Numbered from the stretch's first letter, positions 8,806 through 19,226 are shown. The stretch is 64,000 nt of DNA from Candidatus Nanopelagicales bacterium (GCA_017854795.1 JAFMHB010000004.1:68504-132503), one strand, 5' to 3'. Numbers and translations: made by a program. The notes: generated by a model from the letters alone, not told the origin.

Positions 8806-10461
8806 TTATTTGGCCCAGTTGAGAGAACGTGAAATGGCATCACGCCATTGAGCATGGAGATCTTCGCGTTCAACCTTTGGAGTAAATTCCCCAGAGATTC
8901 GGGCTAGGCGAGAGATTTCTTGGGGGTCTTTCCACAGGCCAACTCCAAGTCCGGCAAGGAACGCGGCGCCCAACCCGGTTGTTTCAATTTGCTCGGATCT
9001 TTTGATCAACATTCGCCCAATGTCAGCTTGCAGCTGGCACAACAGGTCATTCAAGGAAGCGCCACCGTCAATAGCCAAGTAAGGGAGAGGCTCTCCCGTC
9101 TCCTGTGTCATTAGGTCGATCACGTCGCGCACTTCAAGGGCGATCCCTTCGAGAGCTGCGCGGGCAATGTGTGCTGCGGTCGTTCCACGGTTAATCCCGA
9201 TAATGAGTCCGCGGGCAAGGGGATCCCAATCCGGTGCTCCTAAGCCGGTAAGTGCCGGAACGAAAATAACTCCCGCAGAATCGGGAACTGAATTAGCCAA
9301 TTCTTCAATGTCTGAGGATTTTTCGATTATTCCCAGTCCATCACGCAACCATTGAACGGCGGCACCGGTGACAAAAATAGATCCCTCAAGTGCAAAATCC
9401 CGTCGGGCGGCACCGGATTGCGCAGGGTGGGCGAGGGCGACCGTGGTGAGTAGTCCGTGGGGTGAGTGAATAATTTTTTCACCCGTGTGAAGTAACAGGA
9501 ATGATCCGGTTCCGTAGGAACATTTGGCATCGCCGGCAGTGAATCCGGCATGACCAACGAGTGCGGCCTGTTGGTCGCCGACAATCCCACTGATTGGCGC
9601 GTCAATACCCAAGAAGACGTCAGGGTCAGTGCGCGCCACCTGCCCGTAAGAAGCAACAATCGTGGGCAGAGAGTCTTCCGGTACATCAAAAAGTTTAAGC
9701 AATTCGGGACTCCAGGTCCCAGAATGTAGGTCATAAAGCAATGTTCGTGACGCGTTGGTGTGATCGCTTACGTGTTCAAGTCCGCGCGTCATGCGGGCAA
9801 TCAAGTATGAGTCAACCGTGCCAATGGCGACTCGCCCGGAAACCACCTGGGCCCACGTGTGCGGGTCATTTTCTTTGACCCACATCAATTTCGTCGCGGT
9901 GAAATATGGATCAAGGCGCAATCCTGTGATTTCTCGAACACGCGTTTCGATTCCCGTGTCAATCAACCTTTGACAAATGTCAGCACTGCGTCGGTCTTGC
10001 CAAACAATCGCCTTCCGTGGTGATCCCAAGGTTTCCCGGTCCCAAAAACAGGCGGTTTCGCGTTGATTGGTAATTCCGACGGCGACAATGCGAGGCGAGT
10101 TGCCATGCTCGGCCGTGTGTGCGGCCAAGGCCAATTGGGTTGCAGTCAGAGTTGCCTTCCACATTTCACCCAAATCGTGTTCAACCCAACCTTCGTGGGG
10201 GAAGTGCTGGGGAAATTCCTGATATCCCTTAGCTGTGATCAATCCCTCATGGGAAACAAGCAGGGCGGTAAGCCCGGTCGTTCCAGCGTCAATTGCCAAA
10301 ATGCGATCATTTGAGTCCACAGGCGCAACGGTACCTGTTGTCGCTTGTGACCGACTTAAGATTTCTTTAACATGGCCATGGCGGTATTCATTGAACAGAA
10401 TGCTGCAGTGATAGCGTTTACATTCATTGCTTGACAAGAAAGATCCGTTAGCTCGGATCAC
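8806..10461 (-). CDS. glpK: Glycerol kinase (FGGY); N-terminal start uncertain, probably internal to the ORF
   Basis: LAIDAGTTGLTALLV, NQRETACFWDRETLGSPRKAIVWQDRR, GDQQAALVGHAGF, YGTGSFLL, IDGGASLNDLLCQLQADI. Confidence 0.88.
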   Translation of the reverse strand: MIRANGSFLSSNECKRYHCSILFNEYRHGHVKEILSRSQATTGTVAPVDSNDRILAIDAGTTGLTALLVSHEGLITAKGYQEFPQHFPHEGWVEHDLGEMWKATLTATQLALAAHTAEHGNSPRIVAVGITNQRETACFWDRETLGSPRKAIVWQDRRSADICQRLIDTGIETRVREITGLRLDPYFTATKLMWVKENDPHTWAQVVSGRVAIGTVDSYLIARMTRGLEHVSDHTNASRTLLYDLHSGTWSPELLKLFDVPEDSLPTIVASYGQVARTDPDVFLGIDAPISGIVGDQQAALVGHAGFTAGDAKCSYGTGSFLLLHTGEKIIHSPHGLLTTVALAHPAQSGAARRDFALEGSIFVTGAAVQWLRDGLGIIEKSSDIEELANSVPDSAGVIFVPALTGLGAPDWDPLARGLIIGINRGTTAAHIARAALEGIALEVRDVIDLMTQETGEPLPYLAIDGGASLNDLLCQLQADIGRMLIKRSEQIETTGLGAAFLAGLGVGLWKDPQEISRLARISGEFTPKVEREDLHAQWRDAISRSLNWAK

Positions 10462-10481
10462 GTTGGTGAAAGGTGTCTCAT

Positions 10482-11507
10482 ATGCGCGTTGGAGTCCTCA
10501 CAGGTGGCGGAGATTGCCCTGGCTTGAATGCCGTTATTCGCGCTGTAGTCCGACGCGGTGTTTCCGAGTACGGATTTGAATTCGTTGGCTTTCGAGACGG
10601 CTGGAAAGGTCCATTAGAAGGCCTCACGATGGAACTCAATGTTGCTTCGGTCCGAGGGCTTCTGCCACGCGGAGGCACGATCCTGGGTTCATCGCGCACC
10701 AACCCGATCAAAATTGATGGGGGAGTGCAACGGATCAAGGCCAATATGGCTGACCTTGGTGTTGACGCGCTCATTGCTATTGGTGGAGAGGACACGCTGG
10801 GTGTGGCAACCGCGCTCACCGAATTGGGATTCCCTGTCGTTGGTGTCCCTAAAACCATTGACAATGACCTGAGCGGAACCGATTACACATTTGGGTTTGA
10901 TACCGCGGTGACAATCGCAACCGAAGCAATGGATCGCTTGCACACGACAGCCGAGTCACACCATCGCATTTTGATCTGCGAAGTCATGGGTCGCCATGCA
11001 GGTTGGATCGCACTGCACTCCGGTATGGCAGGTGGAGCGAACGCAATCTTGATCCCCGAAGTTCCATTTGATCTGGATGAGGTCGTTGGCTGGGTTAACT
11101 CACGTTTCGAAACTAATTATGCACCGATTATTTGCGTGGCCGAAGGAGCACTTCCCAAGGATGGTGAACTGATCACGAAGGACGGCACCCTAGACGCTTT
11201 TGGTCATGTCAAACTCTCTGGCATTGGTGAGTGGCTCGCGGGTGCATTGGAAGCGCGCACCGGGCATGAAGCCCGGACCACCGTTCTGGGCCATGTGCAG
11301 CGAGGTGGCTCTCCCACGGCATTTGATCGAGTGCTCGCAACCCGATTTGGCCTTAACGCAATCGAATCGGTGAAGGATCAAGCATGGGGAACCATGGTGG
11401 GACTTCGCGGTACTGACATTGTTCGGGTACCACTCGCGCAGGCCACGGATACCCTCAAGACTGTCCCCATTGAGCGCTACCGTGAAGCCGCCGCATTCTT
11501 TGGCTAA
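10482..11507 (+). CDS. pfkA: 6-phosphofructokinase, signature residues of the pyrophosphate-dependent type
   Basis: MRVGVLTGGGDCPGLNAVIR, GGEDTLGVA, PKTIDND, GRHAGWIALHSG, LGHVQRGGSPTAFDR. Confidence 0.93.
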   Translation: MRVGVLTGGGDCPGLNAVIRAVVRRGVSEYGFEFVGFRDGWKGPLEGLTMELNVASVRGLLPRGGTILGSSRTNPIKIDGGVQRIKANMADLGVDALIAIGGEDTLGVATALTELGFPVVGVPKTIDNDLSGTDYTFGFDTAVTIATEAMDRLHTTAESHHRILICEVMGRHAGWIALHSGMAGGANAILIPEVPFDLDEVVGWVNSRFETNYAPIICVAEGALPKDGELITKDGTLDAFGHVKLSGIGEWLAGALEARTGHEARTTVLGHVQRGGSPTAFDRVLATRFGLNAIESVKDQAWGTMVGLRGTDIVRVPLAQATDTLKTVPIERYREAAAFFG

Positions 11508-11577
11508 GCCAACCCTCTACGCTGAGCGCATGGATTCTCCGCAGGTGAACAAGACTCGTGGTCGGGTGGAAACCCCC

Positions 11578-12900
11578 ATGACATTGGAATGGCCCGATTT
11601 GGTTGCTGCCCAGCAGCCACCGTGGCCTGATCTGGTGGAGCTCGAGAACTCAGTAGCCCAACTGCACAAAATGCCCCCGTTGGTCTTTGCCGGTGAATGC
11701 GATCAACTCACCGATCGCCTTGCTGCCGCATCTCGCGGCGAAGCATTTGTGCTTACCGGCGGCGACTGTGCTGAAACATTCGAGGCGAATACCGCTGACT
11801 CGATCCGGGCCCGACTTCAAACAGTTCTCCAAATGTCCGTCATTTTGACCTATGGCGCATCTTTGCCGGTTGTCAAAATGGGTCGGCTGGCTGGGCAGTA
11901 TTTCAAACCTCGTAGCAAGACAATTGAAGTGCGCGATGGAATTGAAATGACGTCCTATCTCGGGGACGCGGTGAACTCCCTTGAATTTGAGGCGGGTGCT
12001 CGCCGTCCCGATCCACAGAGATTGCTGCGGGCTTATCACGCATCAGGTTCAGCACTCAACCTTGTTCGCGCATTCACCATGGGTGGATTTGCCGATCTAC
12101 GACAGGTGCACGCATGGAATCAGGACTTTGTCCGCGACTCCCTCGCCGGGCAGCGTTATGAACTCATGGCTCGCGACATCGATAAAGCCCTTTCTTTCAT
12201 GCACGCGTGTGGCGCTGACCCCGACGAGTTCCAGCGGGTTGAGTTCTATGCCGCACATGAAGCGCTCTCCATGGATTACGAACGTGCCCTTACCCGTATT
12301 GACTCACGAACCGGAAACGCCTACGACGTGTCAGGTCACTTCCTGTGGATTGGGGAGCGCACTCGTCAACTTGATGGAGCGCACATTCATTTCGCATCAA
12401 CTATTTCTAATCCGATCGGGATGAAGGTTGGACCGACGGCATCTCCAGAGGACATTGTTGAAGCTGCCCGGATACTTAATCCAAATAACATTCCGGGTCG
12501 TCTATCTCTGATTACTCGTATGGGTGCTGATCTGGTCCGTGACAAGTTACCTGACATTGTGGCCAAAGTAGATGCAAGTGGAATTCCCGTTGTGTGGGTC
12601 TGTGATCCAATGCACGGGAATACTCGTGAAAGCGCGAACGGCTACAAGACCCGGTTGTTTGATGACGTGATTACCGAAGTCGAAGGTTACTTTGCCGTTC
12701 ACCGTGATGCAGGAACATTCCCTGGCGGAATTCACATTGAACTTACCGGCGATGACGTTACCGAGTGTGTCGGCGGTACGGCGGGTGTTGCCGAGGGTGA
12801 TTTGTCCCAACGTTATGAAACTGCCTGTGACCCCCGCTTGAACCGTGAGCAGAGTTTGGAACTCGCATTCCTTGTGGCAGACATGTTGAGCAAAAGGTAA
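11578..12900 (+). CDS. 3-deoxy-7-phosphoheptulonate synthase, class II
   Basis: FVLTGGDCAETF, KPRSK, WIGERTRQLDGAHIHFASTISNPIGMKVGP, WVCDPMHGNT; alternative starts at 11530 or upstream. Confidence 0.93.
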   Translation: MTLEWPDLVAAQQPPWPDLVELENSVAQLHKMPPLVFAGECDQLTDRLAAASRGEAFVLTGGDCAETFEANTADSIRARLQTVLQMSVILTYGASLPVVKMGRLAGQYFKPRSKTIEVRDGIEMTSYLGDAVNSLEFEAGARRPDPQRLLRAYHASGSALNLVRAFTMGGFADLRQVHAWNQDFVRDSLAGQRYELMARDIDKALSFMHACGADPDEFQRVEFYAAHEALSMDYERALTRIDSRTGNAYDVSGHFLWIGERTRQLDGAHIHFASTISNPIGMKVGPTASPEDIVEAARILNPNNIPGRLSLITRMGADLVRDKLPDIVAKVDASGIPVVWVCDPMHGNTRESANGYKTRLFDDVITEVEGYFAVHRDAGTFPGGIHIELTGDDVTECVGGTAGVAEGDLSQRYETACDPRLNREQSLELAFLVADMLSKR

Positions 12901-12907
12901 CTAACTC

Positions 12908-13372
12908 ATGTCGCGTTGGCACGGCACGGCTGAAACTCCTGCAGGTCTTGTTTATTTTGTTTTTGATGAGACCGATCAGCAGCTGATCTCGGTGCGGTTT
13001 GATTCGCGTGATGTTGAAGGACCTGCCCATAAAAAGTCTCCCGTGCATGAGGCATTTGCGCACTACCGTGATGGTGTGCTGGATTCATTCGATAAAATAT
13101 CGGTCCAGAACGCCAATGTGGAATTCACGGTGAACGTTTATGCTGCAATGCGTGAGATCCCGGCAGGGACAGTACAAACTTACGGTGAACTCGCTGCGCG
13201 CTCTGGCTTTCCACGGGCCGCACGGGCAGTGGGCACCGCATGTGGCCGCAATGAACTAGTGATTGTGATTCCATGTCACAGGGTTGTGGCCAGCAAAGGA
13301 ATTGGTGGCTACAGCTACGGGGTTGAGGTTAAAACGAAACTATTGATCCACGAGGGCGTTGAAGGCTATTGA
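12908..13372 (+). CDS. ogt: Methylated-DNA--[protein]-cysteine S-methyltransferase
   Basis: PAGTVQTYGELA, active site VIPCHRVVASKGIGGYSYG. Confidence 0.9.
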   Translation: MSRWHGTAETPAGLVYFVFDETDQQLISVRFDSRDVEGPAHKKSPVHEAFAHYRDGVLDSFDKISVQNANVEFTVNVYAAMREIPAGTVQTYGELAARSGFPRAARAVGTACGRNELVIVIPCHRVVASKGIGGYSYGVEVKTKLLIHEGVEGY

Positions 13373-13410
13373 GGTTCGTGGGGCTTCTCAGTGAGACGCC
13401 CACTCGTTAA

Positions 13411-15288
13411 CTAGATGATTCGGATCGTGACCGTGGAGCCCTTTGGGATCTCTGTTCCAGCGGCGGGACTTTGACTGATCACGCGATTAAGCGGCGCAAC
13501 AGTTCCCACTTCAACCTTTGCCCGTAGGCCGATTTTCTTAAGTGCCGCGATAGCTCTTTGACGTGGCATGTCAACCAGATTGGGAACCGTTACCGGGGGT
13601 GGACCCTTTGAGACCACAACGTCAACAACGCTACCCGAAGGAACAGTATTTCCCGCCTTGGGTTTGATCGAAATGACGGTGTTCTTCTTTTCGGTCTCTG
13701 AGAACACATTACTGCGATCCACTTGCAACCCAAGGTTGATCAAGGTTGCTTCAACAGGCTTAAACGATTTGCCGACAACTTTAGGAATCTCAATGGGTTT
13801 GGGTCCCTTTGAGATCACGAGGTCAACTCGCTCACCAGGTTTGAGTTCGCTACCAATTTTAGGTGTGGTCTTAGCGACCTGGCCCGTAGCGACATTGTCA
13901 TCGAATGCCTCAGTTCGACCACCTAATATGAGATTGGCAGCGGTGATCGCATCAGTTGCCGCCTGTGGGGTCATTCCTGTGACATCAGGGACTAGGTAGC
14001 GCTCAGGGCCTTGGGAAATATTCGCGGTAATAGTGCCCGTCGGGTTGATACCGGAACCAGGCTGCGGATCGGTCGCAACGATCACACCGAGTGGAATTGT
14101 TTCACTGAATACAGGGTCACCCGCGGCTATGGCGATTTTTTCGGTCTCGGTTGTCGCGAGGAGTACTCCTTGGGCTTCTTCGAGTGTCTTGCCCACCAGA
14201 TTCGGGGTCTCAATATTTTGTCCCGGACCGGCAGCAAGCCACCAGCCGCCAAGGCCTGCGAGGAGAACGCCAACGACGAGCGCGAGCACAAACCACAAGC
14301 CGCGTCTTTTCCTTTTACGTTGGGGAAAATCTTTCGGGTGAAAAGTTTGATCTGTCGTTTTATCGGCTCCTGCGAGCGACTCGAAGTCCTTACGGTCGAC
14401 TACAAGAGTGTTTTTCACGTCAACGAAGGGTTTGGGGGCAGGTAGTGTTTTGCGTACTCGGCGCACGTCAGCCAAGAAATCCTGCGCAGTTTGGTAACGC
14501 AATGCAGGATCGCGCTTGGTAGCAGAAAGGACCAGCGCGTCCGCTTCGGAGGGAATATCGGCCTTAACGCTTGACGGTGGTGGTACGTCAGAGTTTACGT
14601 GTTTGTAGGCAATTGACAGTGGGCTTTCACCGGAGTGGGGGACCGATCCGGTGATCATCTCAAAAAGTAAAACTCCGGTTGAGTAAATGTCTGAGCGCGC
14701 GTCTGCGTCACCGTGTTCAACCTGCTCGGGGGAGAGGTAACTCACCGTGCCAATAATCATGCCGGTTGTCTGGGTTGAATCAGTTGTCGTTAGCGCACGG
14801 GCTAAACCAAAGTCAGCAACCTTGACCCGGCCATCGTCGGAGATCAACACATTTTCAGGTTTGATATCGCGATGAACGAACCCAGCCGCGTGGGCCGCAG
14901 CGAGGGCCTCGATCACCGGGTCGAGCAGGACCAAGGCTTGTTCCGTGCTTAGCGGGCCATATTCGTCTAACACGTCACGCAATGTGCGACCCGGTAAGTA
15001 CTCCATGGCCAAATACACGTGAGAGTCAGAACTACCTTGGTCGTAAACCCCAACAACATGTGGATGCGAGAGCCGGGCGGCACTTCGAGCTTCACGCTGA
15101 AAACGGGCCACGAATCCTGGGTCATTTGCCAGATGAGGGTGCATCACCTTTAGGGCAACAACCCGATCAAGTCGAAGGTCGGTAGCAAGGTAAACGGTGG
15201 CCATTCCGCCTCGTGCAAGCAAAGACGTGACTTCATATCGCTGATCCAAGATTTGGCCAACTAGGCCACCGGGAACAGAGGATTCCAT
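13411..15288 (-). CDS. PknB-type Ser/Thr protein kinase with C-terminal PASTA domains
   Basis: LLARGGMATVYLATD, VHRDIKPENVLI, DFGLA, TM segment (GLWFVLALVVGVLLAGLGGWWLAA), repeated PNLVGKTLEEA / VPDVTGMTPQAA / IPKVVGKSFKPV / VPNLVDMPRQRA PASTA units. Confidence 0.95.
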   Translation of the reverse strand: MESSVPGGLVGQILDQRYEVTSLLARGGMATVYLATDLRLDRVVALKVMHPHLANDPGFVARFQREARSAARLSHPHVVGVYDQGSSDSHVYLAMEYLPGRTLRDVLDEYGPLSTEQALVLLDPVIEALAAAHAAGFVHRDIKPENVLISDDGRVKVADFGLARALTTTDSTQTTGMIIGTVSYLSPEQVEHGDADARSDIYSTGVLLFEMITGSVPHSGESPLSIAYKHVNSDVPPPSSVKADIPSEADALVLSATKRDPALRYQTAQDFLADVRRVRKTLPAPKPFVDVKNTLVVDRKDFESLAGADKTTDQTFHPKDFPQRKRKRRGLWFVLALVVGVLLAGLGGWWLAAGPGQNIETPNLVGKTLEEAQGVLLATTETEKIAIAAGDPVFSETIPLGVIVATDPQPGSGINPTGTITANISQGPERYLVPDVTGMTPQAATDAITAANLILGGRTEAFDDNVATGQVAKTTPKIGSELKPGERVDLVISKGPKPIEIPKVVGKSFKPVEATLINLGLQVDRSNVFSETEKKNTVISIKPKAGNTVPSGSVVDVVVSKGPPPVTVPNLVDMPRQRAIAALKKIGLRAKVEVGTVAPLNRVISQSPAAGTEIPKGSTVTIRII

Positions 15289-15365
15289 TCTTGAGAGTCT
15301 ATGTGGAATCTATGAGGGAAAGGGGTTGCCACGCCTTGGCCCAACGGGTCCTTCATGGAGATGGT

Positions 15366-15956
15366 TCAGCGAGATAGTTCGGGGAGTGTAAGTAAGGACA
15401 ATGCACGGGCTAACCGTTGCTGTGCTGATCGGGAGAGAAGTGGGATTCTTCCATCTGCTATTTCGGGCGTTTGCGTGAGATAGGTCACGATCAAGGAATG
15501 CATATGCTCTCGCGTAGCTTCGCTATCGCGAAGTGGATCGGGTTGCCATGGGAAGTCAATGTCGCACAGAAAAATCTGGTCGTAACGATCGAGGAGCTCC
15601 CACTCCAAATGCAGATCGGACCCGAAATATTCCAATGAGTAAAAACCCGTCGTGATAGCCGCCGGATCACACACTAAAACATCGAATTGACTTGCTGCTG
15701 TCTCTTCCAAGGCAAGTTGACCTTCAAGGATTAAGTCTTGGTCGTCAAAATCAGGCAGTCGAGAGTTTTCCTCGCACCAAGTTCGCAGGTATTCCGGAAC
15801 CATTCCCGCGTTATAGCCCCTATCGCGCAAGGCTGCGGTCAATTTAATAGCAAGAGTGGTTTTCCCTGAACTCTCGGCACCGAGCAAAGCAATGCGGTAA
15901 TTTTTTCTTGACCCCGAAAGGGGATCCCCGGTTTGCTCAGACCTCACAGTAGGCAA
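15366..15956 (-). CDS. AAA ATPase, NadR C-terminal-like (nicotinamide riboside kinase family)
   Basis: LLGAESSGKTTLA Walker A; VPEYLRTWCEEN; DPAAITTGFYS; DIDFPWQPDPLRD. Confidence 0.75.
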   Translation of the reverse strand: MPTVRSEQTGDPLSGSRKNYRIALLGAESSGKTTLAIKLTAALRDRGYNAGMVPEYLRTWCEENSRLPDFDDQDLILEGQLALEETAASQFDVLVCDPAAITTGFYSLEYFGSDLHLEWELLDRYDQIFLCDIDFPWQPDPLRDSEATREHMHSLIVTYLTQTPEIADGRIPLLSRSAQQRLARALSLLTLPELSR

Positions 15957-15966
15957 TTATGGTGCC

Positions 15967-16332
15967 GTGGGAGATTTCATGGACTTTGGCCGCTGGAGTT
16001 ATGTCGCGGTTTTGGTCTTTGTAATCCTAGGATCCACTTGGCTTGAGGTATTTCTCCGCAGTCGAGTTTTGCGCAGACCAAAACGACTACTGCTCACGAT
16101 TGCACCGGTGTTACTACCTTTTCTCCTCTGGGATGCCTACGCGATTAGTCAAGGGCACTGGTACTTCACCGAGTCTCGGATCCTTGGGGTGTACCTCCCA
16201 GCTGGCATTCCACTCGACGAGCTTCTTTTCTTTATTGTCATCCCATTTGCTGCAATTCTTACCCTAGAAGCGGTGCGGAGCGTAAAGGGAACAACATCTC
16301 CCCGTTGGCGGGCGGGAGACGAAGTCTCATGA
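15967..16332 (+). CDS. crtYc: Lycopene cyclase domain protein (heterodimer subunit C)
   Basis: Small TM protein with WYF and IPLDELLFFIVIPFA motif; upstream of the paired crtYd. Confidence 0.88.
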   Translation: MGDFMDFGRWSYVAVLVFVILGSTWLEVFLRSRVLRRPKRLLLTIAPVLLPFLLWDAYAISQGHWYFTESRILGVYLPAGIPLDELLFFIVIPFAAILTLEAVRSVKGTTSPRWRAGDEVS

Positions 16333-16706
16333 CATACACGGCAATTGGAATACTCGCGGTTGCAATCGCAGTCTTACTTGATCTGTTCGCCTTCAAAACC
16401 CGAATGGTTACGAGACCAATATTTTGGACTTCCTATGCGATTATCGTCTTTTTCCAGTTAATTACCAATGGTTTATTTACCGGGACCCAAATTGTTAAAT
16501 ATGACGGAGCGGCAATCATCGGTGGAAGTTCGCCCGCAAATAGCGCACCAGCATTTTTGGGCGACGGCCGGATAGCTTTTGCACCGGTGGAAGACATACT
16601 TTTTGGCTTTTCCTTGATCTTGCTCACACTAAGCCTATGGGTCTTCTGGGGTCGGAGAGGCATTGATCGGACGCCTGCTTCGGGACCGCCAATTTGGCGC
16701 AAGTAG
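16329..16706 (+). CDS. crtYd: Lycopene cyclase domain protein (heterodimer subunit D)
   Basis: ATGA overlap with crtYc; APVEDILFGFSLILLTLSLW motif. Confidence 0.85.
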   Translation: MTYTAIGILAVAIAVLLDLFAFKTRMVTRPIFWTSYAIIVFFQLITNGLFTGTQIVKYDGAAIIGGSSPANSAPAFLGDGRIAFAPVEDILFGFSLILLTLSLWVFWGRRGIDRTPASGPPIWRK

Positions 16707-16721
16707 GCCTTGTTTTCGTGT

Positions 16722-17678
16722 TTACGCCGGGTTGATTCCTTCAACGTTTCCTGGGCCAAATTCGCGTCGGGCCTTGCGTGCATGACGCCAGGCGGGGAAT
16801 GCGACCCAGAATTTGGTGCGAGGGGAGACTCGGGCCCGTTTTTTAAATACTTCGAAATCAATTTCCTCTACTTTGTTTGCGATCCCGCAGTAAAGGATTC
16901 GGGCGGCGTTAATGCAGTCGCGTGAGGAAGGGTGCAGCATTTCGATACCTGCACGTGATTGTTCATCGAGCCGACGGACGCGATCGATTTGGTGACGCAG
17001 GGCCGCCTTCAGGTTTTCCGTGAGTTCTCGTTTCTCCAGATCCGCGCGGGTGACGCCAAACCTTTCGAGTTCGTCAAGGGGCAGATAGACGCGACCTCGG
17101 TCGAGGTCCTCATTCACATCGCGGATGAAGTTTGCTAACTGGAAGGCGACCCCTAGATCCTTTGCGTAAACGTATGCCTGCGGATCGGTAGGCTCCAAAA
17201 TGGGGAGCATCTGTAATCCAATCACAGCGGCTGAACCATAGACGTACTCGTAAAGGTCATCAAATGTTTTGTATTCGGTGACGGTGAGGTCCATGGTCAT
17301 TGAATGCAAAAAAGCATCAAAGAGATCCAGTGGAATTTCCCACCGTCGAACAGTATGAACCACGGCCCGGCACACTGGGTCACTCGATTCACCGCTTTGG
17401 ACGTCGGCCATGAAAGCCTCCCCCCATGTCTTGAGCCAATCAGCTTTTTCTTGGTCGCTAAGGGTTGAATCGAGGTCGTCAACGATCTCATCTGCGTATC
17501 GAGCGAATCCGTAAAGTGCGTGAACGTAGGGTCTTTTGCCGGGCGGCAGTAAAAGTGTTGCTAGGTAATACGTTTTTCCGTGTGATGCGTTAAGTTCCCG
17601 ACATACTTCGTAGGAGGCAATGAGATCCGGATCTGTGATTCCGGCTTCTTTGTATTCCTTTGCGTGCAGTCGATTCAC
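16722..17678 (-). CDS. crtB: Phytoene synthase
   Basis: YALYGFARYADEIVDDLD and FQLANFIRDVNEDLDRGRVYLP (trans-isoprenyl diphosphate synthase head-to-head signature). Confidence 0.95.
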   Translation of the reverse strand: MNRLHAKEYKEAGITDPDLIASYEVCRELNASHGKTYYLATLLLPPGKRPYVHALYGFARYADEIVDDLDSTLSDQEKADWLKTWGEAFMADVQSGESSDPVCRAVVHTVRRWEIPLDLFDAFLHSMTMDLTVTEYKTFDDLYEYVYGSAAVIGLQMLPILEPTDPQAYVYAKDLGVAFQLANFIRDVNEDLDRGRVYLPLDELERFGVTRADLEKRELTENLKAALRHQIDRVRRLDEQSRAGIEMLHPSSRDCINAARILYCGIANKVEEIDFEVFKKRARVSPRTKFWVAFPAWRHARKARREFGPGNVEGINPA

Positions 17679-19222
17679 CTAGTCGCCCGTGACTTGTAGT
17701 TGTGGTCTTTACCCGTAATGCGTTCTGCAGCCAGCCGGCCTGAGATCAAGACCATGGGCACACCTACACCCGGTTGAGTTCCGGAACCGGTGAACACCAC
17801 GTTTTCACCCCACATGTTGCCAGGGCGAAATGGTCCTGTTTGACCAAATGAGTGAGCAGCGGCAAATGGTGCACCGCGTTCCATGCCGCGGTCCGCCCAG
17901 TCCTGCGGTGTGGTGATGTTGTCAATCTCAATTGAATCACGCAGACCCACATAGCCGCGTTCTTCGAGTACTCGGTAGCACTCATCGCGATAGCGCGGGC
18001 CGACTTCTTTCCAGTCAATTGACGCATCAAGGTTGGGGGTGGGGAAAAGAATGTAGTAGAGCTCTTTGCCTTCGGGAGCCAAACTCGGATCGGAGTAACT
18101 TGGGTTGGTGACCAAGATACTAGGGTCGGTCATGAGTTTCTTATCATCGATTAATTCAGTGAAAACGTTTTTCCATGAACGGCCGAAGTGAATATTGTGG
18201 TGAGCAATCTTGGAATAGTGTTGGTGTGAACCTGCGAGCATCAAAAAACATGATGGCGAGTAATTCAGGCGCTTAACTGACCACGGCTCGGTGCCGAGAA
18301 GTTCTCGATAAGCAACAGGAAGGTCGGGGTTAAGGACGACAACGTCGGCCTCCATGAAATCACCATCGGAGGTGAGCACACCGGATGCACGGCCTCCGCT
18401 GTGAACAACGGATTCCACAGTTGTGTTGTACTTGATGGTTACGCCATGCTTCTCCAGCGCGGCTGCCATAGCTTTGGGAACCGAATGCATGCCACCCTTG
18501 GGGAAGAAGACTCCGGCAACCGAATCCATATAGGCGATTACGGCGTAAATTGCGAGGGCGTCATAGGGGGACAACCCGGCATACATGGCTTGGAATGAAT
18601 AAACGCGCTCGGTTCGGGGATCTTTCATGTAGTCCCGCACCTTTGGTGCAAGTTTGCGGAATCCACCAATGGCAACGAGTTTAGCCAAATCAGGTGTGAG
18701 CAGGTCAAGGGGCGAATCAATATTGCGATCGATGAAGTCCTTCATCTCATATTTGTAAAGTTTCGAGACGAAGTCAACGTATTTGCGGAAGCCTTGAGCT
18801 TCTTCGTCACCAATTACTTCAGAAATCTCCTGGGCCATCTGGTCCACGTCACTGTGGACATTGAGGACAGATCCGTCCGCGTAAAATGCGCGATAGAGGG
18901 GAGCTACCGGCTCGAGGGTGAGCCAGTCGTCCATGTTCTCACCCAGTGAGTCGAAGCAGTCGGCAATCAGGTCAGGCATTGTTAAAACGGTTGGACCCGT
19001 GTCGGCGTGATAGGTGCCACTCTCCGTCTTCATCTCGATTCGTCCAGCGCGACCACCAGGGATGGCCTCACGTTCGACAATCGTCACGGTACGTCCCGCA
19101 CCTGCTAAGCGCATAGCCGCCGAAAGGCCAGCAAGGCCTGCCCCCACAACAATGACATTGTCGGTTGGACCAGTCACGGTTCTTTGGGTGGGGAGTATCC
19201 GACTAATGAGCGAATTCGACAT
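17675..19222 (-). CDS. crtI: Phytoene desaturase
   Basis: NVIVVGAGLAGLSAAMRLAGAGRTVTIVE Rossmann motif; C-terminal GSGTQPGVGVPMVLISGRLAAERI. Confidence 0.95.
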   Translation of the reverse strand: MSNSLISRILPTQRTVTGPTDNVIVVGAGLAGLSAAMRLAGAGRTVTIVEREAIPGGRAGRIEMKTESGTYHADTGPTVLTMPDLIADCFDSLGENMDDWLTLEPVAPLYRAFYADGSVLNVHSDVDQMAQEISEVIGDEEAQGFRKYVDFVSKLYKYEMKDFIDRNIDSPLDLLTPDLAKLVAIGGFRKLAPKVRDYMKDPRTERVYSFQAMYAGLSPYDALAIYAVIAYMDSVAGVFFPKGGMHSVPKAMAAALEKHGVTIKYNTTVESVVHSGGRASGVLTSDGDFMEADVVVLNPDLPVAYRELLGTEPWSVKRLNYSPSCFLMLAGSHQHYSKIAHHNIHFGRSWKNVFTELIDDKKLMTDPSILVTNPSYSDPSLAPEGKELYYILFPTPNLDASIDWKEVGPRYRDECYRVLEERGYVGLRDSIEIDNITTPQDWADRGMERGAPFAAAHSFGQTGPFRPGNMWGENVVFTGSGTQPGVGVPMVLISGRLAAERITGKDHNYKSRATR

Positions 19223-19226
19223 GTGT

